64,000 nt of DNA from Paracidovorax avenae (GCF_040892545.1 NZ_CP156079.1:2267501-2331500), one strand, 5' to 3'. Counted from the first letter of the stretch, positions 35,044-45,200 are shown. The notes: generated by a model not told the origin, from the sequence alone. Translations and numbers: made by a program.

Positions 35044-35958
35044 TCAGGGCCGCTGCGTGCCCTGGACCATCTTCATGGCGGAGGCGATGAGGGTGGAGAC
35101 CTCGGTCATGTTGCTGGGCACGACCAGGGTGGTGGTGGCGTCCGCGGCCACGCGGCTGTAGGCGTCCACGGCGCGCTCGGCCACCTTGAGCTGCACGGCC
35201 TGCTCGCCGCCTGGCTGGCGGATGGCGGCGGCCACGCGCTCGATGGCCTGGGCCGTGGCCTCGGCCACGGCGGTGATGGAGGCGGCCTCGCCCTGGGCGT
35301 TGTTGATCTGCGCCTGCTTCTCGCCCTCGGAACGGGCGATGAAGGCCTCGCGCTCGCCGGTGGCAATGTTGATCTGCTCCTGGCGGCGGCCTTCCGATGC
35401 GGCGATGAGGGCGCGCTTCTCGCGTTCGGCGGTGATCTGCTGCTGCATGGCGCGCAGGATTTCGTTGGGCGGGGTCAGGTCCTTGATCTCGTAGCGCAGC
35501 ACCTTCACGCCCCAGTTGAGGGCGGCCTCGTCGATGGCGGCCACGACCTGCGCGTTGATCATGTCGCGTTCCTCGAAGGTCTTGTCGAGCTCCAGCTTGC
35601 CGATCACGCTGCGCAGGGACGTCTGCGCGAGCTGCGTGACGGCCATGATGTAGTTGCTCGATCCGTAGCTCGCGCGCATGGGGTCGGTGACCTGGAAGTA
35701 GAGGATGCCGTCCACCTGCAGCTGGGTGTTGTCGCGCGTGATGCAGACCTGGCTGGGGACATCCAGCGGGATTTCCTTGAGGCTGTGCTTGTAGGCGACG
35801 CGATCGACGAAGGGCACCAGGAAGTTGAGCCCGGGCGTGAGCGTGCCGGCGTACTTGCCCAGCCGCTCCTTGACCCAGGCGTTCTGCTGGGGCACGACCT
35901 TGATGGAGCGTGCGACGAAGATGCCGGCGATGATGAAGAGGATGAGGGCGATTTCCAT
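35044..35958 (-). CDS. qmcA: SPFH/Band 7 membrane protein (QmcA-type)
   Basis: Stomatin/prohibitin-like protein of 304 residues that forms large membrane-bound oligomers and partners with NfeD proteins or FtsH. It has one N-terminal membrane helix (about 3-18), then the Band 7 domain (about 20-180, including VVPQQNAWVKERLGKY, FLVPFVDRVAYKHSLKEIPL and VSQ-like VPSQVCITRDN). A long Ala/Glu/Gln-rich coiled coil follows (about 175-250, with REAFIARSEGEKQAQINNAQ). It lies downstream of nfeD on the same strand, the usual pairing. Confidence 0.93.
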   Translation of the reverse strand: MEIALILFIIAGIFVARSIKVVPQQNAWVKERLGKYAGTLTPGLNFLVPFVDRVAYKHSLKEIPLDVPSQVCITRDNTQLQVDGILYFQVTDPMRASYGSSNYIMAVTQLAQTSLRSVIGKLELDKTFEERDMINAQVVAAIDEAALNWGVKVLRYEIKDLTPPNEILRAMQQQITAEREKRALIAASEGRRQEQINIATGEREAFIARSEGEKQAQINNAQGEAASITAVAEATAQAIERVAAAIRQPGGEQAVQLKVAERAVDAYSRVAADATTTLVVPSNMTEVSTLIASAMKMVQGTQRP

Positions 35959-36094
35959 GGAGTCCTTTGCTGCCCTGGAGCCGGGCGGAGAACGGGATTG
36001 AAGGAACCCTGCGCCGGGGCGCAGGCGGAAGGAAAAAAACGCGGGTGTGGCAATGCGGCCGGGTGGCCGGGCCGGAGGGCGTGGCGCGTGCCGC

Positions 36095-36538
36095 TCAGGC
36101 GGCCGCGTCCACCACCAGCCGGTTTCCGACCACCTCCGCCACGCGGTAGGTGCCGGGCAGGGCGGTGGCCGCGCCCGCCGGGCCGCTGCGCAGCACCACC
36201 GTCCACTGCGCGCCGCGGTAGCGCACCTGGGCCGTGCCGTCAGGGTTCCAGGCGGGCACCTGCACGGTTTCGCCGACGTCGAGGTTCACGTCGCGGTTGC
36301 TCGCGGCGGGCTGCACGGCGGCCATGCGGCGGCGGCGCAGCTGGTGGCAGGCAACGACGCCGCCCGCGCCCACGCAGGCGGCTGCCACGAGCTGCGTGGT
36401 GATCGGCAGGCCGGCGTGGGCCGCCAGTGCGCCGGCCACGAGGCCGACGGCCAGCATGAGCAGGTAGAAGGTGCCCGTCACGAGTTCGGCGGCGACCATC
36501 GCGCCGGCCATCAGCCACCAGAGGGTGGAATGCTGCAT
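36095..36538 (-). CDS. NfeD-family membrane protein
   Basis: Short NfeD (NfeD1b type), 147 residues: two to three membrane helices (about 5-25, 28-42 and 47-67) and a C-terminal OB-fold from about 83 (VNLDVGETVQVPAWNPDG, AQVRYRGAQWTVV). There is no serine protease domain. It is assumed to organise membrane microdomains with the downstream QmcA-like protein 136 bases away. The start at 36538 gives the hydrophobic MQHSTLWWLMAGAM; the longer frame adds a polar segment not typical of the family. It is divergent from the decarboxylase gene. Confidence 0.9.
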   Translation of the reverse strand: MQHSTLWWLMAGAMVAAELVTGTFYLLMLAVGLVAGALAAHAGLPITTQLVAAACVGAGGVVACHQLRRRRMAAVQPAASNRDVNLDVGETVQVPAWNPDGTAQVRYRGAQWTVVLRSGPAGAATALPGTYRVAEVVGNRLVVDAAA

Positions 36539-36692
36539 CACGGGTGTCCTCCTCGCATGTCCGTGCCCGGCGGAGCCGGTGCTTTCCCGTCCATTCTGGG
36601 TCAAATGCCGATGTCTTCAAAGGGATGACATCGTTATTCCTTACACTTCGCGCCTATTTCGTTTTTTGGGCCCGCTTGCTCGGAGGCTGTGC

Positions 36693-39074
36693 ATGAAATT
36701 CCGCTTTCCCATCGTCATCATCGACGAGGACTACCGTTCCGAGAACACTTCGGGCCTGGGTATCCGGGCCCTGGCGCAGGCGATCGAGGCCGAGGGGTTC
36801 GAGGTGCTCGGCGTGACGAGCTATGGTGACCTGTCGCAGTTCGCGCAGCAGCAGAGCCGGGCGAGCGCCTTCATCCTGTCGATCGACGACGAGGAGTTCA
36901 CGCTGGGCTCGGGGCTGGACCCGATCGTGCTGAGCCTGCGCAACTTCATCACCCAGGTGCGCCGCAAGAACGCGGACGTGCCGATCTACGTGCACGGCGA
37001 GACCAAGACCGCGCGCCACCTGCCCAACGACATCCTGCGCGAACTGCACGGTTTCATCCACATGTTCGAGGACACGCCGGAGTTCGTGGCCAAGCACATC
37101 ATCCGCGAGGCCAAGAGCTACCTGGAGAGCGTGCAGCCGCCGTTCTTCAAGGCGCTGCTGGACTATGCGGAAGACGGTTCCTATTCGTGGCACTGCCCGG
37201 GCCACTCCGGCGGCGTGGCGTTCCTCAAGAGCCCCGTGGGCCAGATGTTCCACCAGTTCTTCGGCGAGAACATGCTGCGAGCGGACGTGTGCAATGCCGT
37301 GGAGGAACTGGGCCAGCTGCTGGACCACAACGGGGCCATCGGCGAATCCGAGCGCAACGCGGCGCGCATCTTCAACGCCGACCACTGCTTCTTCGTGACC
37401 AACGGCACGAGCACCTCGAACAAGATGGTGTGGCACCACACGGTGGCGCCGGGCGACGTGGTGGTGGTGGACCGCAACTGCCACAAGTCCATCCTGCACT
37501 CGATCATCATGACCGGGGCGATCCCCGTGTTCCTGAAGCCCACGCGCAACCACTTCGGCATCATCGGCCCGATCCCGCAGGCCGAGTTCGAGAAGGACGC
37601 GATCCAGGCGAAGATCCGCGCCAACCCGCTGCTCAAGGGCGTGGACGCCACGACGGTGAAGCCGCGCGTGATGACGATCACGCAGTCCACCTACGACGGC
37701 GTGCTCTACAACACCGAGACCATCAAGTCGATGATGGACGGCTACGTGGACAACCTGCACTTCGACGAGGCCTGGCTGCCGCATGCGGCATTCCACCCGT
37801 TCTACGGCAGCTACCACGCCATGGGTAAGAAGCGTGCGCGCCCGAAGCATTCCGTGGTGTATGCGACGCAGTCCATCCACAAGCTGCTGGCCGGCATCAG
37901 CCAGGCGAGCCACGTGCTGGTGCAGGATTCGCAGACGGTGAAGCTGGACCGCCCGCTCTTCAACGAGGCGTACCTGATGCACACCTCGACCAGCCCGCAA
38001 TACAGCATCATCGCCAGCTGCGACGTGGCCGCGGCCATGATGGAGCCGCCCGGCGGCACCGCGCTCGTTGAAGAGAGCCTGCTCGAAGCCCTGGACTTCC
38101 GCCGTGCCATGCGCAAGGTGGAAGAGGAGTTCGGCAAGGACGACTGGTGGTTCAAGGTCTGGGGCCCCGAGAAGATGGCTGACGAGGGCGTGGGCCGCGC
38201 CGAGGACTGGATCATTCGCAGCGACGGCAAGGGCAAAAAGAACGGCAGCAAGTGGCACGGCTTCGGCCAGCTGGCCGACGGCTTCAACATGCTGGACCCG
38301 ATCAAGTCCACCATCGTCACGCCCGGGCTGAACCTGGACGGCAAGTTCGACAAGACCGGCATTCCCGCGTCCATCGTGACGAAGTACCTGGCCGAGCACG
38401 GCGTGGTGGTGGAGAAGACGGGGCTCTACAGCTTCTTCATCATGTTCACCATCGGCATCACCAAGGGCCGCTGGAACACGCTGCTGGCCGCGCTGCAGCA
38501 GTTCAAGGACGACTACGAGAAGAACCAGCCGATGTGGCGGATCCTCCCGGAGTTCTGCCAGCAGCACAAGCGCTACGAACGCATGGGCCTGAAGGACCTG
38601 TGCCAGCACGTGCATGCGCTCTACGCCAAGTACGACATCGCGCGGCTGACGACCGAGATGTACCTGTCGGACCTGACGCCGGCCATGAAGCCCAGCGACG
38701 CCTATGCCCACATCGCGCACCGCAAGACCGAGCGCGTGGAGATCGACCACCTGGAAGGCCGCATCACCACCAGCCTGATCACGCCGTACCCGCCGGGCAT
38801 CCCGCTGCTGATCCCGGGCGAGGTCTTCAACAAGAAGATCGTGGATTACCTCAAGTTCGCGCGCGAGTTCGCCAAGCTCTGCCCGGGCTTCGAGACCGAT
38901 ATCCACGGCCTGGTGGAGATCGAGGACGACAACGGCCACGTGCGCTACTACGCCGACTGCGTGACGCGGGTGGAGCAACCCAAGCCTGGCCGCCGCGGTG
39001 GCCGCAAGGACGCGCCCGACGCCGAGGACATCGTGCAGGTGGGCAGCGACGGGCCGTTCGGCCGGACGATCTGA
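36693..39074 (+). CDS. PLP-dependent Orn/Lys/Arg decarboxylase, group III
   Basis: Large fold-I amino-acid decarboxylase, 793 residues, related to E. coli LdcI/CadA, AdiA and SpeC/SpeF. It has an N-terminal receiver-like wing domain (about 1-130). The PLP domain carries the phosphate-binding run NGTSTSNK (237-244), Asp358 in HFDEAWLPHAAFHPFY, and the Schiff-base lysine Lys397 in TQSIHKLLAG. The C-terminal domain ends in a basic then acidic tail. The substrate (arginine, lysine or ornithine) cannot be settled by eye. No antiporter gene of the adiC/cadB/potE type is next to it, so a polyamine or metabolic role is as likely as acid resistance. The ATG follows GGAGG by six bases. Confidence 0.9.
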   Translation: MKFRFPIVIIDEDYRSENTSGLGIRALAQAIEAEGFEVLGVTSYGDLSQFAQQQSRASAFILSIDDEEFTLGSGLDPIVLSLRNFITQVRRKNADVPIYVHGETKTARHLPNDILRELHGFIHMFEDTPEFVAKHIIREAKSYLESVQPPFFKALLDYAEDGSYSWHCPGHSGGVAFLKSPVGQMFHQFFGENMLRADVCNAVEELGQLLDHNGAIGESERNAARIFNADHCFFVTNGTSTSNKMVWHHTVAPGDVVVVDRNCHKSILHSIIMTGAIPVFLKPTRNHFGIIGPIPQAEFEKDAIQAKIRANPLLKGVDATTVKPRVMTITQSTYDGVLYNTETIKSMMDGYVDNLHFDEAWLPHAAFHPFYGSYHAMGKKRARPKHSVVYATQSIHKLLAGISQASHVLVQDSQTVKLDRPLFNEAYLMHTSTSPQYSIIASCDVAAAMMEPPGGTALVEESLLEALDFRRAMRKVEEEFGKDDWWFKVWGPEKMADEGVGRAEDWIIRSDGKGKKNGSKWHGFGQLADGFNMLDPIKSTIVTPGLNLDGKFDKTGIPASIVTKYLAEHGVVVEKTGLYSFFIMFTIGITKGRWNTLLAALQQFKDDYEKNQPMWRILPEFCQQHKRYERMGLKDLCQHVHALYAKYDIARLTTEMYLSDLTPAMKPSDAYAHIAHRKTERVEIDHLEGRITTSLITPYPPGIPLLIPGEVFNKKIVDYLKFAREFAKLCPGFETDIHGLVEIEDDNGHVRYYADCVTRVEQPKPGRRGGRKDAPDAEDIVQVGSDGPFGRTI

Positions 39075-39105
39075 CGCCACGCACGGCGGATCGTCCCGCT
39101 CACGG

Positions 39106-39141
39106 AAGCCCGGTGGCGTGAAAGCGCCTCCGGGCTTTCTT
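39106..39141 (+). terminator. Intrinsic terminator after the decarboxylase
   Basis: Stem aagcccgg-t-ggcg paired with cgcc-t-ccgggctt around a 7-base loop, followed by TTCTT. It begins 32 bases after the stop at 39074. Confidence 0.8.
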
Positions 39142-39251
39142 GCATGGAATGGGCACAGGGCTTGATCCGGGCGGCGCCATGGCCCGTATGAGTGTGCAGC
39201 CGCACGAATCGTCGGGCGGCAGTCCACCCCAATGATCCAACGGAGACTTCC

Positions 39252-39812
39252 ATGACCTTCCGCCTGAATGCCCGCCTCGCAGCCGCCAGCCTCACGCTCG
39301 CCCTGTCCGCAGCCGCACTGCCCGCTTTCGCTCAGGTGACCGTCGGCGGCGCGCCGATGTTCCCCACCAAGGACATCATCGACAACGCGGTGAACTCCAA
39401 GGACCACACCACGCTGGTCGCTGCCGTGAAGGCCGCGGGTCTGGTGGATACGCTCAAGGGCCCGGGTCCGTTCACGGTGTTCGCGCCCACCAACGCGGCC
39501 TTCGCCGCGCTGCCGGCGGGTACGGTGGATACGCTGCTCAAGCCGGAGAACAAGGCCACGCTGACCAAGGTGCTGACCTACCACGTCGTGCCGGGCAAGA
39601 TCGACGCGGCCGCCCTGTCGAAAATGATCGCCGACGGCAAGGGCTCGGCCAGCCTGAAGACCGTGGCTGGCGGCACGCTGACGGCCAGGGCCAGCGGTTC
39701 GTCGATCGCGCTGACGGATGAAAAGGGTGGCATGTCCACCGTCACCATCCCTGATGTCTACCAGTCCAACGGCGTGATCCACGTCGTGGACAAGGTGCTG
39801 CTGCCCAAGTAA
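39252..39812 (+). CDS. Secreted fasciclin (FAS1) domain protein
   Basis: Small secreted protein, 186 residues: signal peptide cleaved near AFAQ (about 28), then one FAS1 domain. Its H1 and H2 motifs are seen in GPFTVFAPTNAAFAALP and LTKVLTYHVVPGK, with the terminal VIHVVDKVLLPK. FAS1 proteins are linked to adhesion or matrix binding; the bacterial function is poorly defined. It is a stand-alone gene between the decarboxylase terminator and convergent fabI. Confidence 0.92.
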   Translation: MTFRLNARLAAASLTLALSAAALPAFAQVTVGGAPMFPTKDIIDNAVNSKDHTTLVAAVKAAGLVDTLKGPGPFTVFAPTNAAFAALPAGTVDTLLKPENKATLTKVLTYHVVPGKIDAAALSKMIADGKGSASLKTVAGGTLTARASGSSIALTDEKGGMSTVTIPDVYQSNGVIHVVDKVLLPK

Positions 39813-39871
39813 GCCCGCAGGGCTGTCCGCAACTGCCGGCACCCCATGCCGGCCGCCGCGCAGGGGCGTGC

Positions 39872-40669
39872 TCAGGCCAGGTTGGCGCTGTCGCGGCTGA
39901 TGCCGCCGGTCTGGCTGAAGCCGCCGTCCACATACATGATTTCCGCCGTCACGCCGCTGGCGAGGTCGGACAGCAGGAAGGCCGCAGCATTGCCTACGTC
40001 CTCGATGGTCACGTTGCGGCGCAGGGGCGACGCGTCGGCCACCGTGCCCAGCAGCTTGCCGAAGTCCTTGATGCCGCTGGCGGCCAGCGTCTTGATCGGG
40101 CCGGCGCTGATGCCGTTGGCGCGCATGCCCTTCGGGCCCAGCGATTCGGCCAGGTAGCGCACGCTGGCTTCCAGGCTGGCCTTGGCCAGGCCCATGGTGT
40201 TGTAGTTGGGCACGGCGCGCAGGGCGCCCAGGTAGCTCAGGGTGAGCACGGCGGCCTTGTCGTTCAGGTAGGGCAGGGCGGCCTTGGCCATGGCGGGGAA
40301 GCTGTAGGCGCTGATGTCGTGCGCGATGCGGAACGATTCGCGCGACAGGCCCTCGAGGAAGTCTCCGGCGATCGCCTCGCGCGGCGCGAAGCCGATGCTG
40401 TGCACGAAGCCGTCGAACTTCGGCCAGGTGGTGGAGAGGTCGGCGAACATGCGATCGATCTGCTCGTCGCTCGCCACGTCGCAATCGAAGACCAGCCTGG
40501 AACCGAACTCGGCAGCGAATTCGGTGATGCGGTCCTTGAAACGCTCGCCCACGTAGCTGAAAGCCAGCTCGGCGCCCTGGGCGTGGCAGGCCCTGGCGAT
40601 GCCGTAGGCGATGGAACGATTGGACAGCACGCCGGTGATGAGCAGCTTCTTGCCGGTCAGGAAACCCAT
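39872..40669 (-). CDS. fabI: Enoyl-[acyl-carrier-protein] reductase (NADH)
   Basis: Last step of the fatty-acid elongation cycle. The 265 residues align with E. coli FabI without offset through the active site: Tyr146 and Tyr156 with Lys163 ([18 protein letters not shown]). The divergent SDR cofactor motif [15 protein letters not shown] is present. Gly93 in SIGFA is the residue associated with triclosan sensitivity. The ATG at 40669 is the family start; the longer frame covers the promoter region shared with the divergent yejA gene. Confidence 0.96.
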   Translation of the reverse strand: MGFLTGKKLLITGVLSNRSIAYGIARACHAQGAELAFSYVGERFKDRITEFAAEFGSRLVFDCDVASDEQIDRMFADLSTTWPKFDGFVHSIGFAPREAIAGDFLEGLSRESFRIAHDISAYSFPAMAKAALPYLNDKAAVLTLSYLGALRAVPNYNTMGLAKASLEASVRYLAESLGPKGMRANGISAGPIKTLAASGIKDFGKLLGTVADASPLRRNVTIEDVGNAAAFLLSDLASGVTAEIMYVDGGFSQTGGISRDSANLA

Positions 40670-40787
40670 GGGTTGTTCTCCAGTGAATGCGGGTAGGGGT
40701 GGCGGTCGGAAGGCTGCGCGGCGCAGCCTGTGCCAGGATGGGACGGTGGGGTGGCGAGGCGCCGCCCCCGTAGTGCAGAATTGTCGC

Positions 40788-42599
40788 ATGCGGTTCTGGA
40801 AGATCTGTCTGCTGTGGGGAAGCTGCCTGTGCGCGGTGCCGGCGTGGGCTGCGCATGGCTATGCGCTGTGGGACGATCTCAAGTACCCGCCGGGTTTCGC
40901 CCATTTCGACTACGTCAATCCCGAGGCACCCAAGGGCGGCGAACTGCGCATGGTGAGCAACCTGCGCTATTCCACCTTCGACAAGTACAACCCGTTCACG
41001 ATGAAGGGGTCGCCGCCAGCCTACCTGTCGGACCTGCTGTTCGAGAGCCTGCTCACGGGCTCCATGGACGAGACGGCCTCGGGCTACGGGCTGCTGGCCG
41101 AGGACGTTCAGGTGGCGGAAGACCGTCTCAGCGCCACCTTCCGCCTGCGGGCCGAGGCGCGGTTCCACGACGGCAGCCCGGTCGAGGCCGCCGACGTGAA
41201 GTACACCTACGAAACCCTGATCGGGCCCCATGCGTCGCCGAGCTACGCGACGCTGCTGCAGGAGGTGGCGGGGGCCGACGTGATTGACCGGCGCACGGTG
41301 CGCTTCCGCTTCAAGCACCCCAACCGCGAGCTGCCGCTCACCGTGGGTGCCCTGCCGATCTTCAGCCGCGCCTGGGGGCGCCAGGCGGACGGCAAGGCGA
41401 AGCGGTTCGACGAGATCGTGACCGACATCCCCATCGGCAGCGGCCCGTACCGCATCGGCCCGGTGGCGTTCGGCCGCGACATCACCTACGTGCGCGACCC
41501 GCAGTACTGGGGCCGCGACCTGAACGTGAACCGGGGCGCCTACAACTTCGATCGCATCACGGTCAAGATCTACAAGGACAACACTGCGCGGCTGGAGGCC
41601 GTGAAGGCCGGCGAGTTCGATTTCATGACCGTGTATTCGGCCGGCGACTGGGCGCGCCGCATCGACGGCAAGCTGTTCCGGCAGGGCGTGCTGGTGAAGA
41701 CGGAGCTCAAGCACCGCCTGCCCGCGGGGTTCCAGAGCTACGTGCTCAATACGCGGCGGCCGATGCTGAAGGACCCGCGGGTACGGGAGGCGCTGGGGCT
41801 GGCGCTGGACTACGACTGGATGAACCGGCAGATGTTCTACGGCGGCTACCCGCGCGTGGTGGATCTGTTCGGGAATACCGACTGCCAGGCCACCGGCACG
41901 CCGGGACCGGAGGAACTGGCCCTGCTGGAGCCGTGGCGCGGCAAGGTGCCGGACAGCGTGTTCGGACCGATGTACACGCCGCCGTCCACCGAAGGGGAGG
42001 GGCATTCCCTGCGCGACAACCTGCGCCGCGCCCGCCAGTTGCTGGCCGATGCCGGCTGGACCTACCGCGACGGCGCACTGCGCAACGCGCAGGGCGAGCC
42101 CATGGTGATCGACTATCTCGACAGCAAGGAGGTCGGCGCGCGCACGGTGACGCCCTGGATGCGCAACCTCGAGAAGCTGGGCATCACGCTGCGCTTCACC
42201 TCGGTGGATTTCGCGCTGTACCTGCAGCGGCTGGACAAGTTCGATTTCGACATGATCACTCTCGCCTATCCCGGCACCTACAACCCGGGCCAGGACATGC
42301 TGGAGCTGTTCGGCAGCCAGCGCGCCGACGTGGAGGGCAGCAGCAACCATGCGGGCGTGAAGAGCCCGGCGGTCGATGCGCTCGCGACCGCGCTGACTCG
42401 GGCGAAATCCAAGGCCGAACTGCTGCCCGCCTGCCGCGCGCTGGACCGCGTGATCATGCACAGCCACTACCTCATCCCGCAGTGGCTGCTGTCGGCGCAC
42501 CGCATCGTGTACAACCAGCAGCGCCTGGCCTACCACGCGCCCATGCCGCCCTATGCGAAAGCCGAGGAGTGGGCGATGTTTTCTTGGTGGAGCAAGTGA
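40788..42599 (+). CDS. yejA: Peptide ABC transporter substrate-binding protein (YejA)
   Basis: Periplasmic family 5 binding protein of the Yej importer, 603 residues, Sec signal cleaved near PAWA (about 23). It has the YejA-type opening [20 protein letters not shown] and [30 protein letters not shown], and [19 protein letters not shown]. YejABEF is known to import oligopeptides and microcin C-type compounds. It starts the importer locus; yejB follows after 226 bases that contain a copy of the intergenic repeat. The ATG at 40788 is preferred; upstream in-frame codons run into the divergent fabI. Confidence 0.93.
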   Translation: MRFWKICLLWGSCLCAVPAWAAHGYALWDDLKYPPGFAHFDYVNPEAPKGGELRMVSNLRYSTFDKYNPFTMKGSPPAYLSDLLFESLLTGSMDETASGYGLLAEDVQVAEDRLSATFRLRAEARFHDGSPVEAADVKYTYETLIGPHASPSYATLLQEVAGADVIDRRTVRFRFKHPNRELPLTVGALPIFSRAWGRQADGKAKRFDEIVTDIPIGSGPYRIGPVAFGRDITYVRDPQYWGRDLNVNRGAYNFDRITVKIYKDNTARLEAVKAGEFDFMTVYSAGDWARRIDGKLFRQGVLVKTELKHRLPAGFQSYVLNTRRPMLKDPRVREALGLALDYDWMNRQMFYGGYPRVVDLFGNTDCQATGTPGPEELALLEPWRGKVPDSVFGPMYTPPSTEGEGHSLRDNLRRARQLLADAGWTYRDGALRNAQGEPMVIDYLDSKEVGARTVTPWMRNLEKLGITLRFTSVDFALYLQRLDKFDFDMITLAYPGTYNPGQDMLELFGSQRADVEGSSNHAGVKSPAVDALATALTRAKSKAELLPACRALDRVIMHSHYLIPQWLLSAHRIVYNQQRLAYHAPMPPYAKAEEWAMFSWWSK

Positions 42600-42603
42600 G
42601 GGA

Positions 42604-42735
42604 TCACCCCCCTGAGGCGCTGCGCGCCTTCCCCCCGCTCTCGCCGTGCTGCGCACGGCGGGCAGGGGGACGACGCCGGTGGCCTGGCGAAGCCAGTTCC
42701 ACGGCGCCTGCTGGCATGGCCTGCTCCGCGGCCAT
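42604..42735. repeat. Intergenic GC-rich repeat, copy 1
   Basis: Starts a few bases after the yejA stop with CCCCCTGAGGCGCTGCGCGC, then TTCCCCCC, CTCTC, the hairpin ccgtgctgcgcacgg, and CAGGGGGA. The first 70 bases match copy 3 (54837-54990) closely; the second half (GCCTGGCGAAGCCAG region) differs. No coding potential is seen. Confidence 0.7.
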
Positions 42736-42825
42736 CGGATGGGTGATGCCGTGCCGGTTTCAGCGGGCGTGGGTGGCGCGCAGCGCCGTCGATCACTGAA
42801 GCTTTGGATTACACCGCGCGCCACC

Positions 42826-43866
42826 ATGTTCGCCTACATCGCCAAACGCCTCCTGTTGATGCTGCCCACGCTGCTGGGCGTGCTGCTGCTCACCTTCGTC
42901 GTGATCCAGTTCGTGCCCGGCGGGCCGGTGGAACAGTACCTCGCCGAAGCCCGCACCGCGGCCGGCAAGGGCGGGGCGGGCGGGCTGGAGTCCGGCGGCA
43001 TGCGCTACCGCGGCGACCAGGGCGTGGACCCGAAGCGGCTGGAGCAGATCAAGGCGCTGTACGGATTCGACAAGCCGGCGCACGAGCGGTTCTTACAGAT
43101 GCTGGGACAGTTCGCCCGCTTCGACCTGGGGCGGAGCTTCTTCCAGAACAAGGAGGTGTGGGCGCTGGTGAAGGAAAAGCTGCCGGTCTCCATCAGCCTG
43201 GGGCTGTGGACCTTCTTCATCAGCTACCTGGTGGCGGTGCCGCTGGGCGTGGCCAAGGCCGTGCGTGCAGGTTCGCGCTTCGACCTGGTGACCACGCTGC
43301 TCGTCCTCGTGGGTTATGCCATCCCGGGCTTCGTGCTGGGCGTGGCGCTGCTGGTGGTCTTCGGCGGGCAACTGCAGTGGTTCCCGCTGCGCGGGCTGGT
43401 GTCGTCCAACTGGGAACAGATGGACTGGGGTGCGCGCATCGTGGACTACCTCTGGCACATCACGCTGCCGGTGACGGCGATGGTGGCGGGCAGCTTCGCG
43501 GTGACGGCCATGCTCACCAAGAACGCCTTCCTGGAGGAGATCCGCAAGCAGTACGTGCTCACGGCGCGCGCCAAGGGCCTGTCGGAAAGGCAGGTGCTGT
43601 GGAAGCATGTCTTCCGCAATGCGCTGATTCCCATCATCACGGGCTTTCCCGCGGCGTTCATCGGCGCGTTCTTCACGGGCTCGCTGCTGATCGAGACGCT
43701 GTTCTCGCTCGACGGCCTGGGCCTGCTGAGCTACGAGAGCGTGATCCGCCGCGACTACCCCGTGGTGCTGGGCACGCTCTACCTGTTCACGCTGATCGGG
43801 CTGGTCACCAAGCTCGTCAGCGACCTTTGCTATGTGTGGGTCGATCCCCGCGTGAAGTTCGACTGA
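42826..43866 (+). CDS. yejB: Peptide ABC transporter permease (YejB)
   Basis: First inner-membrane permease of the Yej importer, 346 residues, about six helices. It opens MFAYIAKRLLLMLPTLLGVL as usual for DppB/OppB/YejB proteins. The insert EQYLAEARTAAGKGGAGG is characteristic of YejB. The binding-protein-dependent EAA loop contacting the ATPase is LTARAKGLSERQVLWKHVFR. yejE starts four bases after its stop. Confidence 0.95.
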   Translation: MFAYIAKRLLLMLPTLLGVLLLTFVVIQFVPGGPVEQYLAEARTAAGKGGAGGLESGGMRYRGDQGVDPKRLEQIKALYGFDKPAHERFLQMLGQFARFDLGRSFFQNKEVWALVKEKLPVSISLGLWTFFISYLVAVPLGVAKAVRAGSRFDLVTTLLVLVGYAIPGFVLGVALLVVFGGQLQWFPLRGLVSSNWEQMDWGARIVDYLWHITLPVTAMVAGSFAVTAMLTKNAFLEEIRKQYVLTARAKGLSERQVLWKHVFRNALIPIITGFPAAFIGAFFTGSLLIETLFSLDGLGLLSYESVIRRDYPVVLGTLYLFTLIGLVTKLVSDLCYVWVDPRVKFD

Positions 43867-43870
43867 GCGC

Positions 43871-44962
43871 ATGAGTACTCCATCCCCCGACCTTTCCGCT
43901 CCGGCCGCCATGCCGTCCACGGCGGCGCCCCCGCCCGCGCCGGTGTCGCTGTCGCCCTCCCGCCGCGCGTGGATGCGCTTCAAGCGCAACCGGCTGGGCT
44001 TCTGGAGCCTGGTGGTCTTCTGCGTCCTGGTGGCCATCAGCCTGGCGGCGGAACTGGTGAGCAACGACAAGCCGCTCATCGTGCACTACGAGGGCCAGAC
44101 GTATTTCCCGCTGTTCAAGACCTACCCCGAGACGACCTTCGGCGGGGACTTCGACACGCCGACCGACTACCTGGACCCGTTCATCCAGGAGCGCCTGAGC
44201 GCGGGCGGCAACTGGGCGCTCTACACGATCAACCGGTACGGCCCCAACACGCTGAACTATTTCGCGAAATCGCCCAACCCGTCCGCGCCGACTGCCGACA
44301 ACTGGCTGGGCACGGACGACCGGGGCCGCGACATGCTCGCGCAACTGCTCTATGGTTTCCGCGTGAGCGTGCTGTTCGGCCTGGCGCTCACCATCACCGG
44401 GGTGGTGCTGGGGCTGGTGACGGGTGCGATCCAGGGGTTCTTCGGGGGGCGGACGGACCTGGCCTTCCAGCGCTTCATCGAGATCTGGAGTTCGATGCCC
44501 GAGCTCTACCTGCTGATCATCTTCAGCGCGCTGTTCTCCCCGAGCCTGGCGCTGCTGCTGATCCTGCTCAGCCTGTTCGGCTGGATGGGGCTGTCGGACT
44601 ACGTGCGCGCGGAGTTCCTGCGCAACCGGCAGCTGGACTATGTGAAGGCCGCGCGCGCCCTGGGTGTGCCCGACCGGCAGATCATCTGGCGCCATATCCT
44701 GCCCAACAGCATGACGCCGGTCGTCACCTTCCTGCCGTTCCGCATGAGCGCGGCCATCCTTTCGCTCACGTCGCTGGACTTCCTCGGCCTGGGCGTGCCG
44801 CCCGGCACCCCCTCGCTCGGCGAGCTGCTGAACCAGGGCAAGAACAACATCGACGCCTGGTGGATTTCCATCTTCACGTTTGCCGTGCTGGTGAGCACCC
44901 TGCTGCTGCTGACCTTCATGGGCGATGCGCTGCGCGACGCCCTCGATCCGAGGAAGCAATGA
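43871..44962 (+). CDS. yejE: Peptide ABC transporter permease (YejE)
   Basis: Second permease, 363 residues. A proline/serine-rich cytoplasmic N-terminus is followed by RRAWMRFKRNRLGFWSLVVF, the YejE-type periplasmic insert (YFPLFKTYPETTFGGDFDTP), then the DppC-like membrane domain with GTDDRGRDMLAQLLYGFRVS. The ATPase-contact loop is YVKAARALGVPDRQIIWRHI. It forms the channel with YejB. The next gene, yejF, is separated by 238 bases holding a copy of the intergenic repeat. Confidence 0.95.
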   Translation: MSTPSPDLSAPAAMPSTAAPPPAPVSLSPSRRAWMRFKRNRLGFWSLVVFCVLVAISLAAELVSNDKPLIVHYEGQTYFPLFKTYPETTFGGDFDTPTDYLDPFIQERLSAGGNWALYTINRYGPNTLNYFAKSPNPSAPTADNWLGTDDRGRDMLAQLLYGFRVSVLFGLALTITGVVLGLVTGAIQGFFGGRTDLAFQRFIEIWSSMPELYLLIIFSALFSPSLALLLILLSLFGWMGLSDYVRAEFLRNRQLDYVKAARALGVPDRQIIWRHILPNSMTPVVTFLPFRMSAAILSLTSLDFLGLGVPPGTPSLGELLNQGKNNIDAWWISIFTFAVLVSTLLLLTFMGDALRDALDPRKQ

Positions 44963-44967
44963 GCACC

Positions 44968-45150
44968 ACCCTGAGTCGCTGCGCGCCTCCGTGCAGCCGC
45001 CAGACGCGTCAGCCCTTCGGGCACGTCCGACCCTGCGCAGGCAGGCTCGGAGCCGCGGCCCTCAGCCCCCTCTCCCGGATTGGCCGGGAGGGGGGACACC
45101 TCCAGCGCGGCGGGGCGGCCCTTGCGCGGCGGTTGCTGGCCGAGGCCCCG
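44968..45150. repeat. Intergenic GC-rich repeat, copy 2
   Basis: Begins with CCTGAGTCGCTGCGCGCCTC after the yejE stop, has an extra segment of about 75 bases, then the shared CCCCCTCTCCCGGATTGGCC hairpin region. Bases 45111-45141 are a 31-base run identical to 54919-54949 in copy 3. It lies inside the yej operon. Confidence 0.75.
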
Positions 45151-45200
45151 CCCTGTTTGCACGCCGCGGGATATGTTGGGGAACAGAAAGCTACCCGGTC

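Noticed and set aside
39822..39860. Small GC hairpin between the fasciclin gene and fabI
   Set aside because: The stem gccggc/gccggc is short and lacks a T run, so a terminator call is not supported.
36654..42827. A very long open frame (about 2057 codons) on the minus strand
   Set aside because: It is antisense to the decarboxylase, fasciclin and yejA genes and includes fabI only as one segment read out of frame. Its His/Val/Leu/Arg-rich composition is the usual shadow of GC-rich codons in the opposite strand.
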